Source: an uncultured Flavobacteriaceae bacterium (GTDB lineage Bacteria; Bacteroidota; Bacteroidia; Flavobacteriales; Flavobacteriaceae). From it: a DNA stretch of 64,000 nucleotides. The stretch lies in assembly GCA_943789365.1 (NCBI GenBank), contig CALSTV010000001.1:2852001-2916000 (forward strand), written 5' to 3'. Below the pieces are notes generated by a model. That model was not told the DNA's origin and made no database searches. It saw only the letters and a list, made by a program, of their open reading frames with translations. Shown piece after piece: positions 45,001 through 53,336 of this stretch; the stretch's first letter is position 1, and each line of letters starts with the position of its first letter. Position numbers and translations under genes: made by a program.

Positions 45001-46151
45001 ATCCACATGTCTCCATTGTCGTCTTCGATAATAGCACTCACCACCTTGTAATTTAACATGGTGTTCGTGGCTCCTGAGGCTATTTGTTTAAAGGACTGAA
45101 AGCTGTGGTCGAAGTAATTAACGGCTCCTGCCCAGGTACCAATCCACATGTCACCCTTAGAATCTTTTAATATTTTGTAGATTGAATTCTGGCTTAGGCT
45201 GGTAGGGTTGTTTTCGTCATGTATGTATTTTTTAATGAGCTTGTGTTCCTTATCAATGATATGTAATCCGGTGTATGTTCCAATCCATAAATTTTCATTG
45301 TCATCTTCTGAGAATGAACGTACGGGGCTTTTTGTAACTGGTTTTCCGTTGTGTTTGTATTCAATAAAAGCATCGCTTTTTTTATCATAAATAGCTAGAC
45401 CTTTTTCATGCCCTATCCATATGTTGTTTTGAGCATCTTCGTATAGTCTAGGTGTGTTGCTGATGATTTGTTTTTGAGATTCTTTTTTTGGATAGCTATA
45501 ATGTTTCCAATGATTTGTTTTGAGGTTGTAGGCATCAATAGTAGTCTGTGTACAGATCCATAGCCAGTCGTTGCTATCCTTCAAAAGCGCTCTTGTTTTG
45601 TTGTTGGACAAGGTGTTAGATTTGTTCTTTTGAGCAAACAAGTGGCTAAAGCTGCCATCGACGATGTTTATGTTGGTGAGCCCTTTGTCGGTACTTACGC
45701 ATAAGGTATGATCATCAATTTGAATTACATCACAAATCTCGTTATCAGAAACGCTCTGGGCATTTGCTTTGTGTTTATAACGTGTAAAGTTTTCTTTTTC
45801 GGGGTTGTATTTATTGAGCCCGTTTTTAGTTCCAATCCATAAGTTGTTGTCGGTATCTTCAAAAATGCAAGTAATCCAACTATGGCTTAAACTTAGCGGG
45901 TCTTCAGAATTGTGTCTAAAAGTGATGAATTTACTTCCGTCGTATTTGTTTAAACCATCTCGTGTACCAAACCAAAGATACCCTTTGTAGTCTTGAAGAA
46001 TGGTAATGACAGAAGTCTGAGATAAGCCTTCTTTAGGGGTAATGTGTTTGAAGATAAGCGCATTAGGAACGGCAGTGCTTTCTTGTCCTTTTAGAGAAAC
46101 TCCAAAAAGGTTCAATAAACACACAACTAAAAGCAGTCGATATTTCAACAT
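42078..46151 (-). CDS. Hybrid two-component system regulator (HTCS)
   Basis: 1357 residues: signal peptide (1-22); about 14 Reg_prop beta-propeller repeats (WFGTRDGLNKYD, WIGTKNGLNKYN and so on, about 35-720) and a Y_Y_Y domain (about 725-785) as the periplasmic sensor; a membrane helix (about 787-807); HisKA with phosphoacceptor His847 in SHDFRTPL; HATPase with FGTGIGLAL-type motif (here SGTGIGLALTKSL); a receiver domain with Asp1157 in VSDVMMPEMDG; and an AraC-type DNA-binding domain (about 1245-1355, ending YFRNCFKKQFGELPSAYR). It should sense an oligosaccharide released from the polymer and activate the PUL promoters; the 22-bp direct repeats are natural AraC-dimer sites. It follows the LacI gene by 19 bp, so both are probably on one transcript. 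Confidence 0.97.
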   Translation of the reverse strand: MLKYRLLLVVCLLNLFGVSLKGQESTAVPNALIFKHITPKEGLSQTSVITILQDYKGYLWFGTRDGLNKYDGSKFITFRHNSEDPLSLSHSWITCIFEDTDNNLWIGTKNGLNKYNPEKENFTRYKHKANAQSVSDNEICDVIQIDDHTLCVSTDKGLTNINIVDGSFSHLFAQKNKSNTLSNNKTRALLKDSNDWLWICTQTTIDAYNLKTNHWKHYSYPKKESQKQIISNTPRLYEDAQNNIWIGHEKGLAIYDKKSDAFIEYKHNGKPVTKSPVRSFSEDDNENLWIGTYTGLHIIDKEHKLIKKYIHDENNPTSLSQNSIYKILKDSKGDMWIGTWAGAVNYFDHSFQSFKQIASGATNTMLNYKVVSAIIEDDNGDMWIGTEGGGVNYYNKTSGRFTYYTHNEKAPRSLSSNNVKSMIKDHEGNLWIGTHDGGLNFLDRSKKPYIFKKFEQKQADGFQIKDFRILSLLEDVNHNIWIGTLTGGVVFYDRSSELFTRLEYNYKSTENISQSLNPNILFLGSSKGLEQIDINSKQIDKIKVLETDSDVTQTFNCIYEAPNNILWIGTEGLGLFEYNFNTKKTKKYGISQGLTNEVIYGILPGNEDDLWISTNNGIFRFNTVTKKIKNFDELDGLQGNEFNYGAYHKTKNGVLIYGGTNGITYFNPNDITENTFIPNVDIYALKINNIPYKNITDTTSQINLTYTQNDFNFNFTSLSFSKSEKNQFAYKLEGFDTEWNYIGNKKEANYTNIDEGNYVFRVKAANNDGLWNEKGASIRINIEPAPWKTWWAYLLYVLLLITILYFTRKLILTRISEKNELKQEKLDKERIEEVNQMKLKLFTNISHDFRTPLTLIIGPLQRMIKENMGNAFIQQQHEIMQRNANMLLQLVTQLLDFRKSESGKLELHAAQSNFISFAQNIKAAFDDLANHKNIKYTFETEDEDIQLWFDKIKMKKILFNLLSNAFKYSPDNHDIFIEIATSKNELILKITNFGEIIPREDLQHIFDRFYRFDQEGIKSGTGIGLALTKSLVELHKGKISVSSSAELGTSFTVKFLIGRGHLKDSECVEETGQLNSDLGDNKPFLIEGENSKEQNEQPVATEINKDTPSLLIVEDNTDVRNFVKDIFKDKYNIFEAENGKIAVTIAHKNDIDLIVSDVMMPEMDGFELCKHIKTNLTTSHIPIVLLTAKTASTHQERGYKIGADAYITKPFDAAILEVRVDNLLATQKNLIGKFKKDAILKPKELTITSADELFLEKAIQIIEDNLSDPEFNVYVFTEQMNMSRSVLYRKLKALTDQSITEFIRTIKLKKAAQLIAKTQMNISEIAYEIGFNDLKYFRNCFKKQFGELPSAYRTKNS

Positions 46152-46170
46152 GGGGGAAATAAGTTTTTAG

Positions 46171-47193
46171 TTACTTATTCGATGAATTTCGGACAATTAA
46201 TTCAGAACTTAAAATTATCGAATCTTTTTCAGAATTAGCCGTTTTATTTTGAATTTGTTTTATCAATTCCGTAGCGGCAATATTCCCCATTTCAAAATCA
46301 GGTTGATTCACAGTTGTAAGACCCGGTTCTATAACAGCGGAAATAGGGTCGTTATTAAAACCTACAACAGCAATGTCGTTTGGAATTTGTATTCCTTTCG
46401 ATTTTAAGTATTGCATGGCACTAATGGCAGCCGTATCATTGGCAGAGTAAATACCATCGATTTGTTTGAGTTTCACTATTTTTTTTGCAATTTCGATTCC
46501 GTCGTTACTTGATAGTCCAGATTCGAAACAATAGGCTTCCTTGTAGAGGAGGTTGTGATCTTCAAGCGCTGTGATAAATCCTTTCTTTCTGTTTTTATAG
46601 AGTTCAATTTCCTGGGGGCCAGAAAAATGTGCGATGTGCTTACAACCTTGTTCAATAAGATGTTTTGTAGCGTTATAACTCGCTTGAAAATCGTCTATAC
46701 TTACAGAAGTACAGTTTTCAATATGGCAAGGTCTATCGTAAAAAACAATAGGCCCTCCGTGTTGTTTGAAAGCTAAAAGATGTTCATAGCTTGTAGTTTC
46801 CATAGAAATAGAAATCAAAACACCATCCACACGATTGGAAAGCAAAGTGTCCATAAACTTGGTTTCACGTTCTAAACTTTCCAATGATTGACAGATTACA
46901 ACATTGTAACCTGCTTCATATGCCGTTTCTTCGATACCAGCAATGACAGTGGCAAAGAAATTTCTCGAAATTCTTGGAACAATTACACCAATAGTATGTG
47001 TTTTGTTGGTGCGTAGATTCGAAGCCAAACTGTTTCGTTGGTACCCCAATTCAAGTGCTTTCTGACGAATTTTTTTTCGGGTCTTTTCTGAAACACGTGG
47101 GCTGTTATTCAAAGCCCTTGACACCGTTGAACTGTCAATATTCAGTGCTTTTGAAATGTCGTGTATCGTTGTTTTATTGCTTTTCATTTCCAA
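46171..47193 (-). CDS. LacI-family transcriptional regulator
   Basis: 340 residues: N-terminal helix-turn-helix (about 7-55, TTIHDISKALNIDSSTVSRALNN) with the hinge helix ending LASNLR, then a periplasmic-binding-protein-like sensor domain starting HTIGVIVPRISRNFF. An internal Met at residue 3 is an alternative start. It lies divergent to kduI with a perfect palindrome between them and is upstream of the hybrid regulator on the same strand. Its likely operators are the CAATCGATTG palindromes at 902-925 and 47,287-47,308, and its inducer a late uronate intermediate such as KDG, by analogy with KdgR-like and other sugar-acid regulators. DNA targets are inferred. Confidence 0.95.
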   Translation of the reverse strand: MEMKSNKTTIHDISKALNIDSSTVSRALNNSPRVSEKTRKKIRQKALELGYQRNSLASNLRTNKTHTIGVIVPRISRNFFATVIAGIEETAYEAGYNVVICQSLESLERETKFMDTLLSNRVDGVLISISMETTSYEHLLAFKQHGGPIVFYDRPCHIENCTSVSIDDFQASYNATKHLIEQGCKHIAHFSGPQEIELYKNRKKGFITALEDHNLLYKEAYCFESGLSSNDGIEIAKKIVKLKQIDGIYSANDTAAISAMQYLKSKGIQIPNDIAVVGFNNDPISAVIEPGLTTVNQPDFEMGNIAATELIKQIQNKTANSEKDSIILSSELIVRNSSNK

Positions 47194-47286
47194 TTAAGTC
47201 CTTTAAAAGTCAAATATATACCTTTTTTAGGTATTGAATTAATTTGTCGGTTTGGTAGTTGTACAAACATATAAAAAATAAAACAA

Positions 47287-47330
47287 AAAATACAATCGAT
47301 TGTATTTTAAATAATATTTACTATTTTTAC
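47287..47330 (+). promoter_or_regulatory. kduI promoter with LacI-family palindromic operator
   Basis: Positions 47,287-47,308 are a perfect 22-bp palindrome with core TACAATCGATTGTA. Thirteen bp later on the plus strand is TATTTTTA (47,322-47,329), a 7 of 8 match to the -7 consensus. The operator covers the -33 region of kduI and lies about 94 bp upstream of the LacI gene start, so autoregulation is likely too. Its partner is at 902-925. Confidence 0.8.
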
Positions 47331-47363
47331 CAAAAATTTTAAAAACAGAAAAACCTATATATT

Positions 47364-48206
47364 ATGGCAGAAAAATTTGAAGTACGTTATGCAGCTTCTC
47401 CAAGAGAGGTGAAACAAATGGATACTACAGAGCTTAGAGATGAGTTTTTAGTACAAGATTTATTGATTGCAGATAAGGTGAAATTGGTGTATTCTCACTA
47501 CGACAGATATATTGTTGGTGGTGCTGTACCAGTTGCTGGTCCTATCGCATTGGAGTCGATCGACCCTCTAAAAGCTTCCTATTTCTTAGAGCGAAGAGAG
47601 TTGGGGGCAATTAATGTTGGTGGTAGTGGAACGGTAACTGTAGACGGTGAAGTTTTTGCTATTGATTTTAAGGAGGCTTTGTATGTAGGACAAGGAGCAA
47701 AGGAAGTTGTGTTTGCAAGTGATGACGCTGCCAACCCAGCGAAGTTTTATATCAATTCAACACCGGCACATAAAGCATTTCCTAATAAAAAAGTAGGACG
47801 TGAAGATGCAGAGGTTGTGGAATTGGGAAGTCCTGAAACTGTAAATGCACGTACCTTAAGAAAACTTATTGTAAACAGTATTGTGGATACTTGTCAGTTG
47901 CAAATGGGAATGACTGAAATTAAGTCGGGTTCTGCTTGGAACACAATGCCAGCACACGTGCACGATAGAAGAATGGAGGTATATTTCTATATGGAAATTC
48001 CTGAAGAGCAAGCAGTTTGTCACTTTATGGGACAAACAAATGAAACGAGACATATATGGATGGGAAATAACGAAGCGGTTATCTCACCACCATGGTCAAT
48101 TCATTCTGGTGCCGGAACAAGTAATTATACTTTTATCTGGGGTATGGCAGGTGAAAACTTAGATTACGGAGATATGGATGTAGCCAAGATTACCGATTTG
48201 AGATAG
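47364..48206 (+). CDS. kduI: 5-dehydro-4-deoxy-D-glucuronate isomerase
   Basis: 280 residues, the usual length. The cupin metal site is intact: PAHVH gives His198 and His200, RRME gives Glu205, and SIHSGAG gives His247, matching the zinc ligands of Escherichia coli KduI within two residues. It isomerises 4-deoxy-L-threo-5-hexosulose uronate, released by GH88 after lyase cleavage, to 2,5-diketo-3-deoxy-D-gluconate in the cytoplasm. First gene of the plus-strand operon kduI-kduD-DUF4861, under the LacI-type palindrome. Confidence 0.98.
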   Translation: MAEKFEVRYAASPREVKQMDTTELRDEFLVQDLLIADKVKLVYSHYDRYIVGGAVPVAGPIALESIDPLKASYFLERRELGAINVGGSGTVTVDGEVFAIDFKEALYVGQGAKEVVFASDDAANPAKFYINSTPAHKAFPNKKVGREDAEVVELGSPETVNARTLRKLIVNSIVDTCQLQMGMTEIKSGSAWNTMPAHVHDRRMEVYFYMEIPEEQAVCHFMGQTNETRHIWMGNNEAVISPPWSIHSGAGTSNYTFIWGMAGENLDYGDMDVAKITDLR

Positions 48207-48212
48207 AAATAG

Positions 48213-48300
48213 AGAGCGGCGATTGGTAGTTGGTATTGAGTATTAGGTGTCGATTATCGATTATCGAGTACCGAGTATCGATTAACTCTCAATTACACAA
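48213..48300. repeat. Degenerate CGATTATCGA-type repeat tract between kduI and kduD
   Basis: The gap between the kduI stop and the kduD start carries words such as GTCGATTATCGATTATCGAG, TACCGAGTATCGATTA and TTGGTATTGAGTATTAGG. A long in-frame extension of kduD can be read through it (ATG at 48,230) but it is low-complexity and not protein-like. It is the same class of intergenic filler as the other tracts. Confidence 0.65.
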
Positions 48301-48319
48301 CAAAAAACAATTACACATT

Positions 48320-49114
48320 ATGTCAATAAATTTATTTGATTTAACAGGAAAGGTAGCTTTAATTACAGGAGCTACTCACGGTTTAGGTATGGCAATGGCT
48401 ACTGGACTTGGAAATGCTGGTGCAACGATTGTTGTTACTGGAAATTCGTCACAAACAAAATTAGATGCAGCAGTAGCTTCGTACAAGGCAGCTGGATTGA
48501 ATGCACATGGTTACTTGTTCGACGTAACTGATGAAGCAGCAGTAAAAGATAGTATCAAAGCAATTGAAACTGAAGTTGGTGCCATTGATATTCTAGTAAA
48601 CAACGCGGGAATTATTAAAAGAACACCTTTGGTAGATATGGAAGTAGCAGATTTTGAAGCAGTGATTAAAGTAGATCTAGTATCTCCTTTTATTGTTTCT
48701 AAATATGTAGTACCAGGAATGATTGAAAGAGGAGCTGGAAAAATTATCAATATTTGTTCTATGATGAGTGAACTGGGAAGAAACTCGGTAGGTGCTTATG
48801 CAGCAGCGAAAGGAGGCTTGAAAATGCTTACTCAAAATATGGCTACGGAATGGGCAAAATTCAACATTCAGACCAACGGGATTGGACCTGGATATTTTGC
48901 GACCAGCCAGACGGAGCCTATTCGTGTAGAAGGACATCCTTTTAATGATTTTATTGTGAATAGAACACCAGCAGGTGTTTGGGGAGATCCTAATGATTTA
49001 CAAGGGGCAGCAATTTTCTTAGGATCAAAGGCTAGTGATTTTGTAAATGGACAAGTCGTTTATGTAGATGGAGGTATTTTGGCTACCATCGGAAAGCCAT
49101 CTAACGAAGATTAA
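48320..49114 (+). CDS. kduD: 2-dehydro-3-deoxy-D-gluconate 5-dehydrogenase (short-chain dehydrogenase)
   Basis: Start taken at ATG 48320 (MSINLFDLTGKVALITG), giving 264 residues, because the longer frame from 48230 only adds repeat-tract sequence. The Rossmann motif TGATHGLG (16-23), NNAG, and the catalytic Ser with YAAAK are those of classical short-chain dehydrogenases, and the overall length and ends (QVVYVDGG) fit KduD. It reduces the KduI product to 2-keto-3-deoxygluconate with NAD(P)H. Cytoplasmic; second gene of its operon. The later enzymes KdgK and KdgA are not in the window. Confidence 0.95.
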   Translation: MSINLFDLTGKVALITGATHGLGMAMATGLGNAGATIVVTGNSSQTKLDAAVASYKAAGLNAHGYLFDVTDEAAVKDSIKAIETEVGAIDILVNNAGIIKRTPLVDMEVADFEAVIKVDLVSPFIVSKYVVPGMIERGAGKIINICSMMSELGRNSVGAYAAAKGGLKMLTQNMATEWAKFNIQTNGIGPGYFATSQTEPIRVEGHPFNDFIVNRTPAGVWGDPNDLQGAAIFLGSKASDFVNGQVVYVDGGILATIGKPSNED

Positions 49115-49146
49115 TAAAACGATCACAAAAACTTAAACCCAACACC

Positions 49147-50322
49147 ATGAGAATTTTATATACTTTAGTTTGCTTACTAAGTATGGTTTTGATTTCTGCT
49201 TGTTCGCAGGACGAGCAGAACAAAACAATTTTAGTAAAGAACAGTTTAAACGAGGCGCGATCTTCGGAAGTGGTTTCGTTGTCTAAGGCATTTTTAAAAG
49301 AGACGAATCTTACTAATTTAGGCATTCGAGACATGAATTCTGGAGCCCTACAGGTTACACAATTGGTCGATGAAGACGGTGATGGAACTATGGATGTTCT
49401 GTTATTTCAAACCGCTGTGGAAGCAAACAGTACCGCCAGTTTTGAAGTGGTGGCATTGACAGATAAAGAACAACCTGAGGCAGAAAACTTGTGTTATTCT
49501 CGTTTTGTTCCTGAACGTATTGATGATTATACATGGGAAAACGATAAAATTGCTTTTCGTGTGTATGGACCTACTGCACAACGTTTAACCGAAGAAGGAA
49601 AACCAGGTGGAACGCTTTCTAGTGGTGTAGATGCTTGGTTGAAAAGAGTGTCCTATCCTGTAATTGATAAGTGGTACAAAGAAACCATGATTGATAAAAC
49701 AGGTAGCTATCACGAAGATACGGGTGAAGGTTTGGATAATTTTCATGTAGGTGTAAGTAGAGGTGTTGGAGGCATTGCCGTAAAAAATAACGGTACCTTC
49801 TTTTATTCTAAGAACTACGTGAAATGGAGAACCATTACTACAGGTCCTTTGCGAACGAGTTTTTATTTAGAATACGAGAACTGGGACGCTGGTGGTAAGA
49901 CTATTAAAGAAAGTAAAATTATTAGTTTGGACCTTGGAAATAACCTTTCTAAGTTTGAAACCTTTATTGAAGGGACTGATACAATCTCGGCAGGACTTAC
50001 CTTACACGAAAATGATGGTGAGGTTTTTGGAAATATTGAAAAAGGTTGGGTTACTTATTGGCAACCACATGCTGATTCTGAAATTGGTACGAGTATACTT
50101 GCAGCAAAACCTAGTTTTAATAGTTTTGAGAAGCACGAAGTATTGGAAAAAGATTTGAGCAATGCTTATGCACAACTTAACGTCAAAGAGAATAAAGTAG
50201 TGTATTACGCTGGTTTTGCTTGGAAGAAAAGCAAGCAATATCCTACAAAGGAATCTTGGATTGCTTATTTAGATGCTTTTGCCGATCGAATAAACAACCC
50301 GTTGGAAATTGTTTTAAAGTAA
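49147..50322 (+). CDS. DUF4861-family lipoprotein
   Basis: 391 residues. Lipoprotein signal ending LISAC (Cys19). The remainder is a single beta-rich domain with DEDGDGTMDVLLFQ, ERIDDYTWENDKIAFRVYGP, DNFHVGVSRGVGGIAV and the C-terminal WIAYLDAFADRINNPLEIVLK, which I recognise as the DUF4861 family that often accompanies kduI/kduD and uronate-polymer PULs. The conserved acidic and aromatic blocks suggest a carbohydrate-active or sugar-epimerising role, but none is established. It starts 32 bp after kduD and ends at a strong terminator, so it belongs to the uronate operon. Confidence 0.85.
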   Translation: MRILYTLVCLLSMVLISACSQDEQNKTILVKNSLNEARSSEVVSLSKAFLKETNLTNLGIRDMNSGALQVTQLVDEDGDGTMDVLLFQTAVEANSTASFEVVALTDKEQPEAENLCYSRFVPERIDDYTWENDKIAFRVYGPTAQRLTEEGKPGGTLSSGVDAWLKRVSYPVIDKWYKETMIDKTGSYHEDTGEGLDNFHVGVSRGVGGIAVKNNGTFFYSKNYVKWRTITTGPLRTSFYLEYENWDAGGKTIKESKIISLDLGNNLSKFETFIEGTDTISAGLTLHENDGEVFGNIEKGWVTYWQPHADSEIGTSILAAKPSFNSFEKHEVLEKDLSNAYAQLNVKENKVVYYAGFAWKKSKQYPTKESWIAYLDAFADRINNPLEIVLK

Positions 50323-50361
50323 GCGCAATGCTAATTTATAGGGAATGAATACCTATGGTCT

Positions 50362-50396
50362 ATAAAAAAACCTTCTGAATTTCAGAAGGTTTTTTT
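50362..50396. terminator. Bidirectional terminator after the uronate operon
   Basis: ccttctgaa (50371-50379) pairs with ttcagaagg (50381-50389), flanked by seven A and seven T, so it can end transcripts from both sides (DUF4861 gene and the converging PagL-like gene at 50409). It marks the right end of the polysaccharide locus. Confidence 0.9.
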
Positions 50397-50408
50397 GTTC
50401 GTGTTTTT

Positions 50409-51611
50409 TTACCATGCAAACGGATGGAAGACCACACCGAATTCTGCCCAATCGGCTGCAAATCCACGTCTGGTTTTTAGTCCTACGTGAAAACTCATCC
50501 AATCCCAGGCATTGTATTGTATTGCTGGGCGTGCCCATACTTTTTCTTTTCCTTTGTCACCGTTTTCTCCAAAATAACCTCCTAGTTGGGTCTTTACAGT
50601 AATTTTCCAAAATGTATAGTCGTATCCAAAGTGATAAGCGTATAAATAGCGGTCGTTTGGATCAGGGTAATTGATAATCAAACTTTCGTCATAAAACAAG
50701 TCAAAACCTACGCTTACTCCGTGTTTCATGTCGAATTCTCTTGTGTATTCAATAGATCCCGAAAAGGTGTTGTAGCGATTGTCTTCATAGCCGCCTCCTT
50801 GTTCGTTTTCGGTATGACCATTTTGAACAGAACCAAAGGCAGTCAGTATGTGGATTTTATTCTTGCCTGCTTTTTCAATTGGTGTGCTCTGAATTCTTTT
50901 AAATCGCGATTGTATTACTTCATTTGTAAACAAGTCTCTATTCACTTCCTTTTGGGCTTTGTTGTAATGGTATTTTAAACCTGTATGCAAACCAATCATA
51001 TTCAACCCATAATTAGGGGTGAACGATCTACCATTGCTAAAATGAGTGTAGTCTAGACCGTAGGTAAAATCCATATCTCTGGTCATTGCCGTATGTCCGC
51101 TAAATGCAAAATTGATATATACTGCAAACTTTGCTCCGATAGCATCATTGGTAGGGTTGTTCGTTTCATCGTAAGGCACAAGGTTATAGGTAAGTCCAAA
51201 AGCGGGACTGAAATGCCAAGTAGTTCTTTTGTCTCCATAATAATTTCCAAAAGGCATGTCTAAAAACCCGTACAATGCATTTGGATTTCCGAGTACGGCA
51301 GGGTCTCCAATATAACCGCTGTAAAATCCAACACCATAAGTCATGGCATTGTAATATTTGTTGCTCCAATCTTCTGGGTCGTTGTTTTGCCAGCCAAGTC
51401 TAACCTCCAAAGCACCATAGCCTGAGGTAAGAGCATCGTCTAGATCTTGTCCTGAATAAAAATGAGAACCAAAATGACCGATTACCTGAACATATCTGAA
51501 TTTTCCGAAGTTTTCGATATCTTTTACTTCGTTGTAGTCCAGTTTTTCTTCCTGTGCAGTTAATCCTATATGCATAAGGACTACAAGGAAGTAAAGAAAC
51601 GATTTACCCAT
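50409..51611 (-). CDS. PagL-like outer-membrane beta-barrel protein (putative lipid A 3-O-deacylase family)
   Basis: Start chosen at ATG 51611 (MGKSFLYFLVVLMHIGLTAQ), which gives a clean signal peptide and 400 residues; the longer frame adds a charged stretch. Alternating hydrophobic strands suggest a barrel. The block YTHFSNGRSFTPNYGLNMIG holds His190 and Ser192 in the arrangement of the PagL deacylase active site (HxSN...PN.G.N..G). The protein is about twice as long as typical PagL, with an N-terminal extension and a later region (about 230-400), so it may be a wider barrel of related fold. The role would be outer-membrane lipid A remodelling. Confidence 0.68.
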   Translation of the reverse strand: MGKSFLYFLVVLMHIGLTAQEEKLDYNEVKDIENFGKFRYVQVIGHFGSHFYSGQDLDDALTSGYGALEVRLGWQNNDPEDWSNKYYNAMTYGVGFYSGYIGDPAVLGNPNALYGFLDMPFGNYYGDKRTTWHFSPAFGLTYNLVPYDETNNPTNDAIGAKFAVYINFAFSGHTAMTRDMDFTYGLDYTHFSNGRSFTPNYGLNMIGLHTGLKYHYNKAQKEVNRDLFTNEVIQSRFKRIQSTPIEKAGKNKIHILTAFGSVQNGHTENEQGGGYEDNRYNTFSGSIEYTREFDMKHGVSVGFDLFYDESLIINYPDPNDRYLYAYHFGYDYTFWKITVKTQLGGYFGENGDKGKEKVWARPAIQYNAWDWMSFHVGLKTRRGFAADWAEFGVVFHPFAW

Positions 51612-51796
51612 TGCTGAAAAATTAGATTTTTGTGCTCGCTGAAACAAAGATTTGCAAAATTGAGGGGTCATAGTAATTATTGTTAAATAATGTTAAGGTT
51701 TTTGTTATTGAGAAATAAATATAAAAGTATTTTATCAAATTTAAGATATTCAAGGCATAATTTTACAAAAAAAGAAGAGTTCTGAATGAAAATCTC

Positions 51797-52699
51797 CTAA
51801 TTAATTTGCCGCCCTTGTTTTATTTTTCGCTTTTTTATCAATTCATTGAGAAGGATTAAGCCCACGATACAAGAAGATGCTATATAAAAGGTTGGTGACA
51901 TTTTTTCTTCTTCTCCAAAGATAAAATACGCGAGTACTATGGAATATACTATTTCCAAATTCAGCGATAAGTTTACCGTAAAAGGAGTGAGGTATTTCAT
52001 GATTTCCACAGCTATTAGAAAAGGTATGGCGGTACAAAGTATGGCAAGAATAAGGATGTACACAATGTCCATCCTTGACGGCGTAAATAAGTTTTCTGGA
52101 ATATCAAAAAAACAGACAAACGCTATACTCACCCAGAATAGGGCGGCGACCAATTGAATAAATGTAATGGTAAATGCATTGGATTCTTTGATAAGTAAGC
52201 CGTTAAAGGTTGAAAACAATGCGGCCGTCAATGCTGCCAATACACCAAAACCAACACCAAGGATTGGGTTTTTAACGGTTTCTAGTTCACTCAGCGCTAT
52301 GGAAGCAATGCAAACCCCAATGGCAAGACCAATGAACAATTCGTTGTAGTTTAATTTTCGTTTGTAAAAATAGGGTTCTATCAAGGCCGTGAAAAACGTT
52401 CCAGAAGAAAAAGCAATAAGGGTGATAGAGATATTACTCGTCTTAATACCTCCATAAAAACAGAGCCAATGCACGCCTACAATCAGCCCAATAAAAAATA
52501 ATTTTAGGTAGACTTTTTTTGTGCCCTTTAATTTTTGTTTGCTCAGTAAAAAATAGCACAGTAAGCTGAAACTGACTACCACCAAACGCCACCATACCAG
52601 TGGAACGGAGTCATAACTAATCAAGGCGCCTAAGATGGACGTAAGTCCCCATAAAATAACGATGAGTTGTAAAAGGAGGAAAGCAGTTTTTTTTGACAC
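51797..52699 (-). CDS. EamA/DMT-superfamily transporter
   Basis: 300 residues with ten predicted membrane helices in two EamA repeats (about 8-140 and 155-285). Motifs such as LWGLTSILGALI and VVWWRLVVV-like sequence near the start, and LEIVYSIVLAYFIFGEE near the end, are typical of the family. Substrates vary from amino acids to metabolites and cannot be assigned. It stands alone, 82 bp from the thioesterase gene upstream, and has no visible link to the polysaccharide locus. Confidence 0.9.
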   Translation of the reverse strand: MSKKTAFLLLQLIVILWGLTSILGALISYDSVPLVWWRLVVVSFSLLCYFLLSKQKLKGTKKVYLKLFFIGLIVGVHWLCFYGGIKTSNISITLIAFSSGTFFTALIEPYFYKRKLNYNELFIGLAIGVCIASIALSELETVKNPILGVGFGVLAALTAALFSTFNGLLIKESNAFTITFIQLVAALFWVSIAFVCFFDIPENLFTPSRMDIVYILILAILCTAIPFLIAVEIMKYLTPFTVNLSLNLEIVYSIVLAYFIFGEEEKMSPTFYIASSCIVGLILLNELIKKRKIKQGRQIN

Positions 52700-52781
52700 G
52701 GCGAGGGGTTTACTTTGGGCAAAGGTAACGAATTACCATGCCAAAGCGCAAGCCTTTTATTGTGTATGGAGGTAATGACGT

Positions 52782-53336
52782 TTAGTCATCGTTTAGCTGA
52801 ATAAGCACATTGTGCTTTTTAATTTCATCCTTATAAGCTTCGTAAGAAAACTCATTTTTGTGAAAATCTTGTTTTCGTTTGCGCTTCATCTCCAGTCGGT
52901 TTAACGAGCGAATAAAACGACGCACCCCTTCTTTGGTTTCAATTTTTAACTTAGGAACTTCTGCATTGCTACCATCTTCATTTTTAGCGACCATTAAGAA
53001 GTACGAAGAATTACAGTGTTTTTTAATACCGGTTTGAATATTTTCTGAAGTGACACGGATACCAACCGTCATTGACGTTCGTCCTACATAATTCACCCTG
53101 GCTTTTAAGGTAACCAGTTCTCCAACTTCGATCGGATTTAAAAAATCAACCGTGTTTATCGAGGCCGTAACACAGTATTTTCCTGAGTATTTCGAAGCAC
53201 AAGCAAAAGCAATTTGATCCATAAGGTTCAGGATATAACCTCCGTGAATTTTACCGCTAAAGTTAGAATGTGAAGGCAACATTAATTCTGCTAAGGTTAC
53301 CGAAGATTCTTGAGAGGTTTTTGTTTGTGTAGCCAT
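52782..53336 (-). CDS. Acyl-CoA thioesterase (hotdog fold, YciA/BFIT type)
   Basis: Start chosen at ATG 53336 (MATQTKTSQ), giving 184 residues; the longer form from 53360 adds eight residues. FSGKIHGGYILNLMDQIAFACASKYSG carries the hotdog helix with the catalytic Asp, and VDFLNPIEVGELVTLKARV and YVGRTSMTVGIRV are standard strands. The C-terminal 45 residues are charged and helical (RLEMKRKRKQDFHKNEF), probably an oligomerisation tail. It hydrolyses acyl-CoA thioesters in the cytoplasm. Confidence 0.9.
   Translation of the reverse strand: MATQTKTSQESSVTLAELMLPSHSNFSGKIHGGYILNLMDQIAFACASKYSGKYCVTASINTVDFLNPIEVGELVTLKARVNYVGRTSMTVGIRVTSENIQTGIKKHCNSSYFLMVAKNEDGSNAEVPKLKIETKEGVRRFIRSLNRLEMKRKRKQDFHKNEFSYEAYKDEIKKHNVLIQLNDD

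Noticed and set aside
48230-48319. N-terminal extension of KduD
   Set aside because: The extra residues come from a degenerate repeat tract, and the family starts at MSINLFDLTGK-like sequence.
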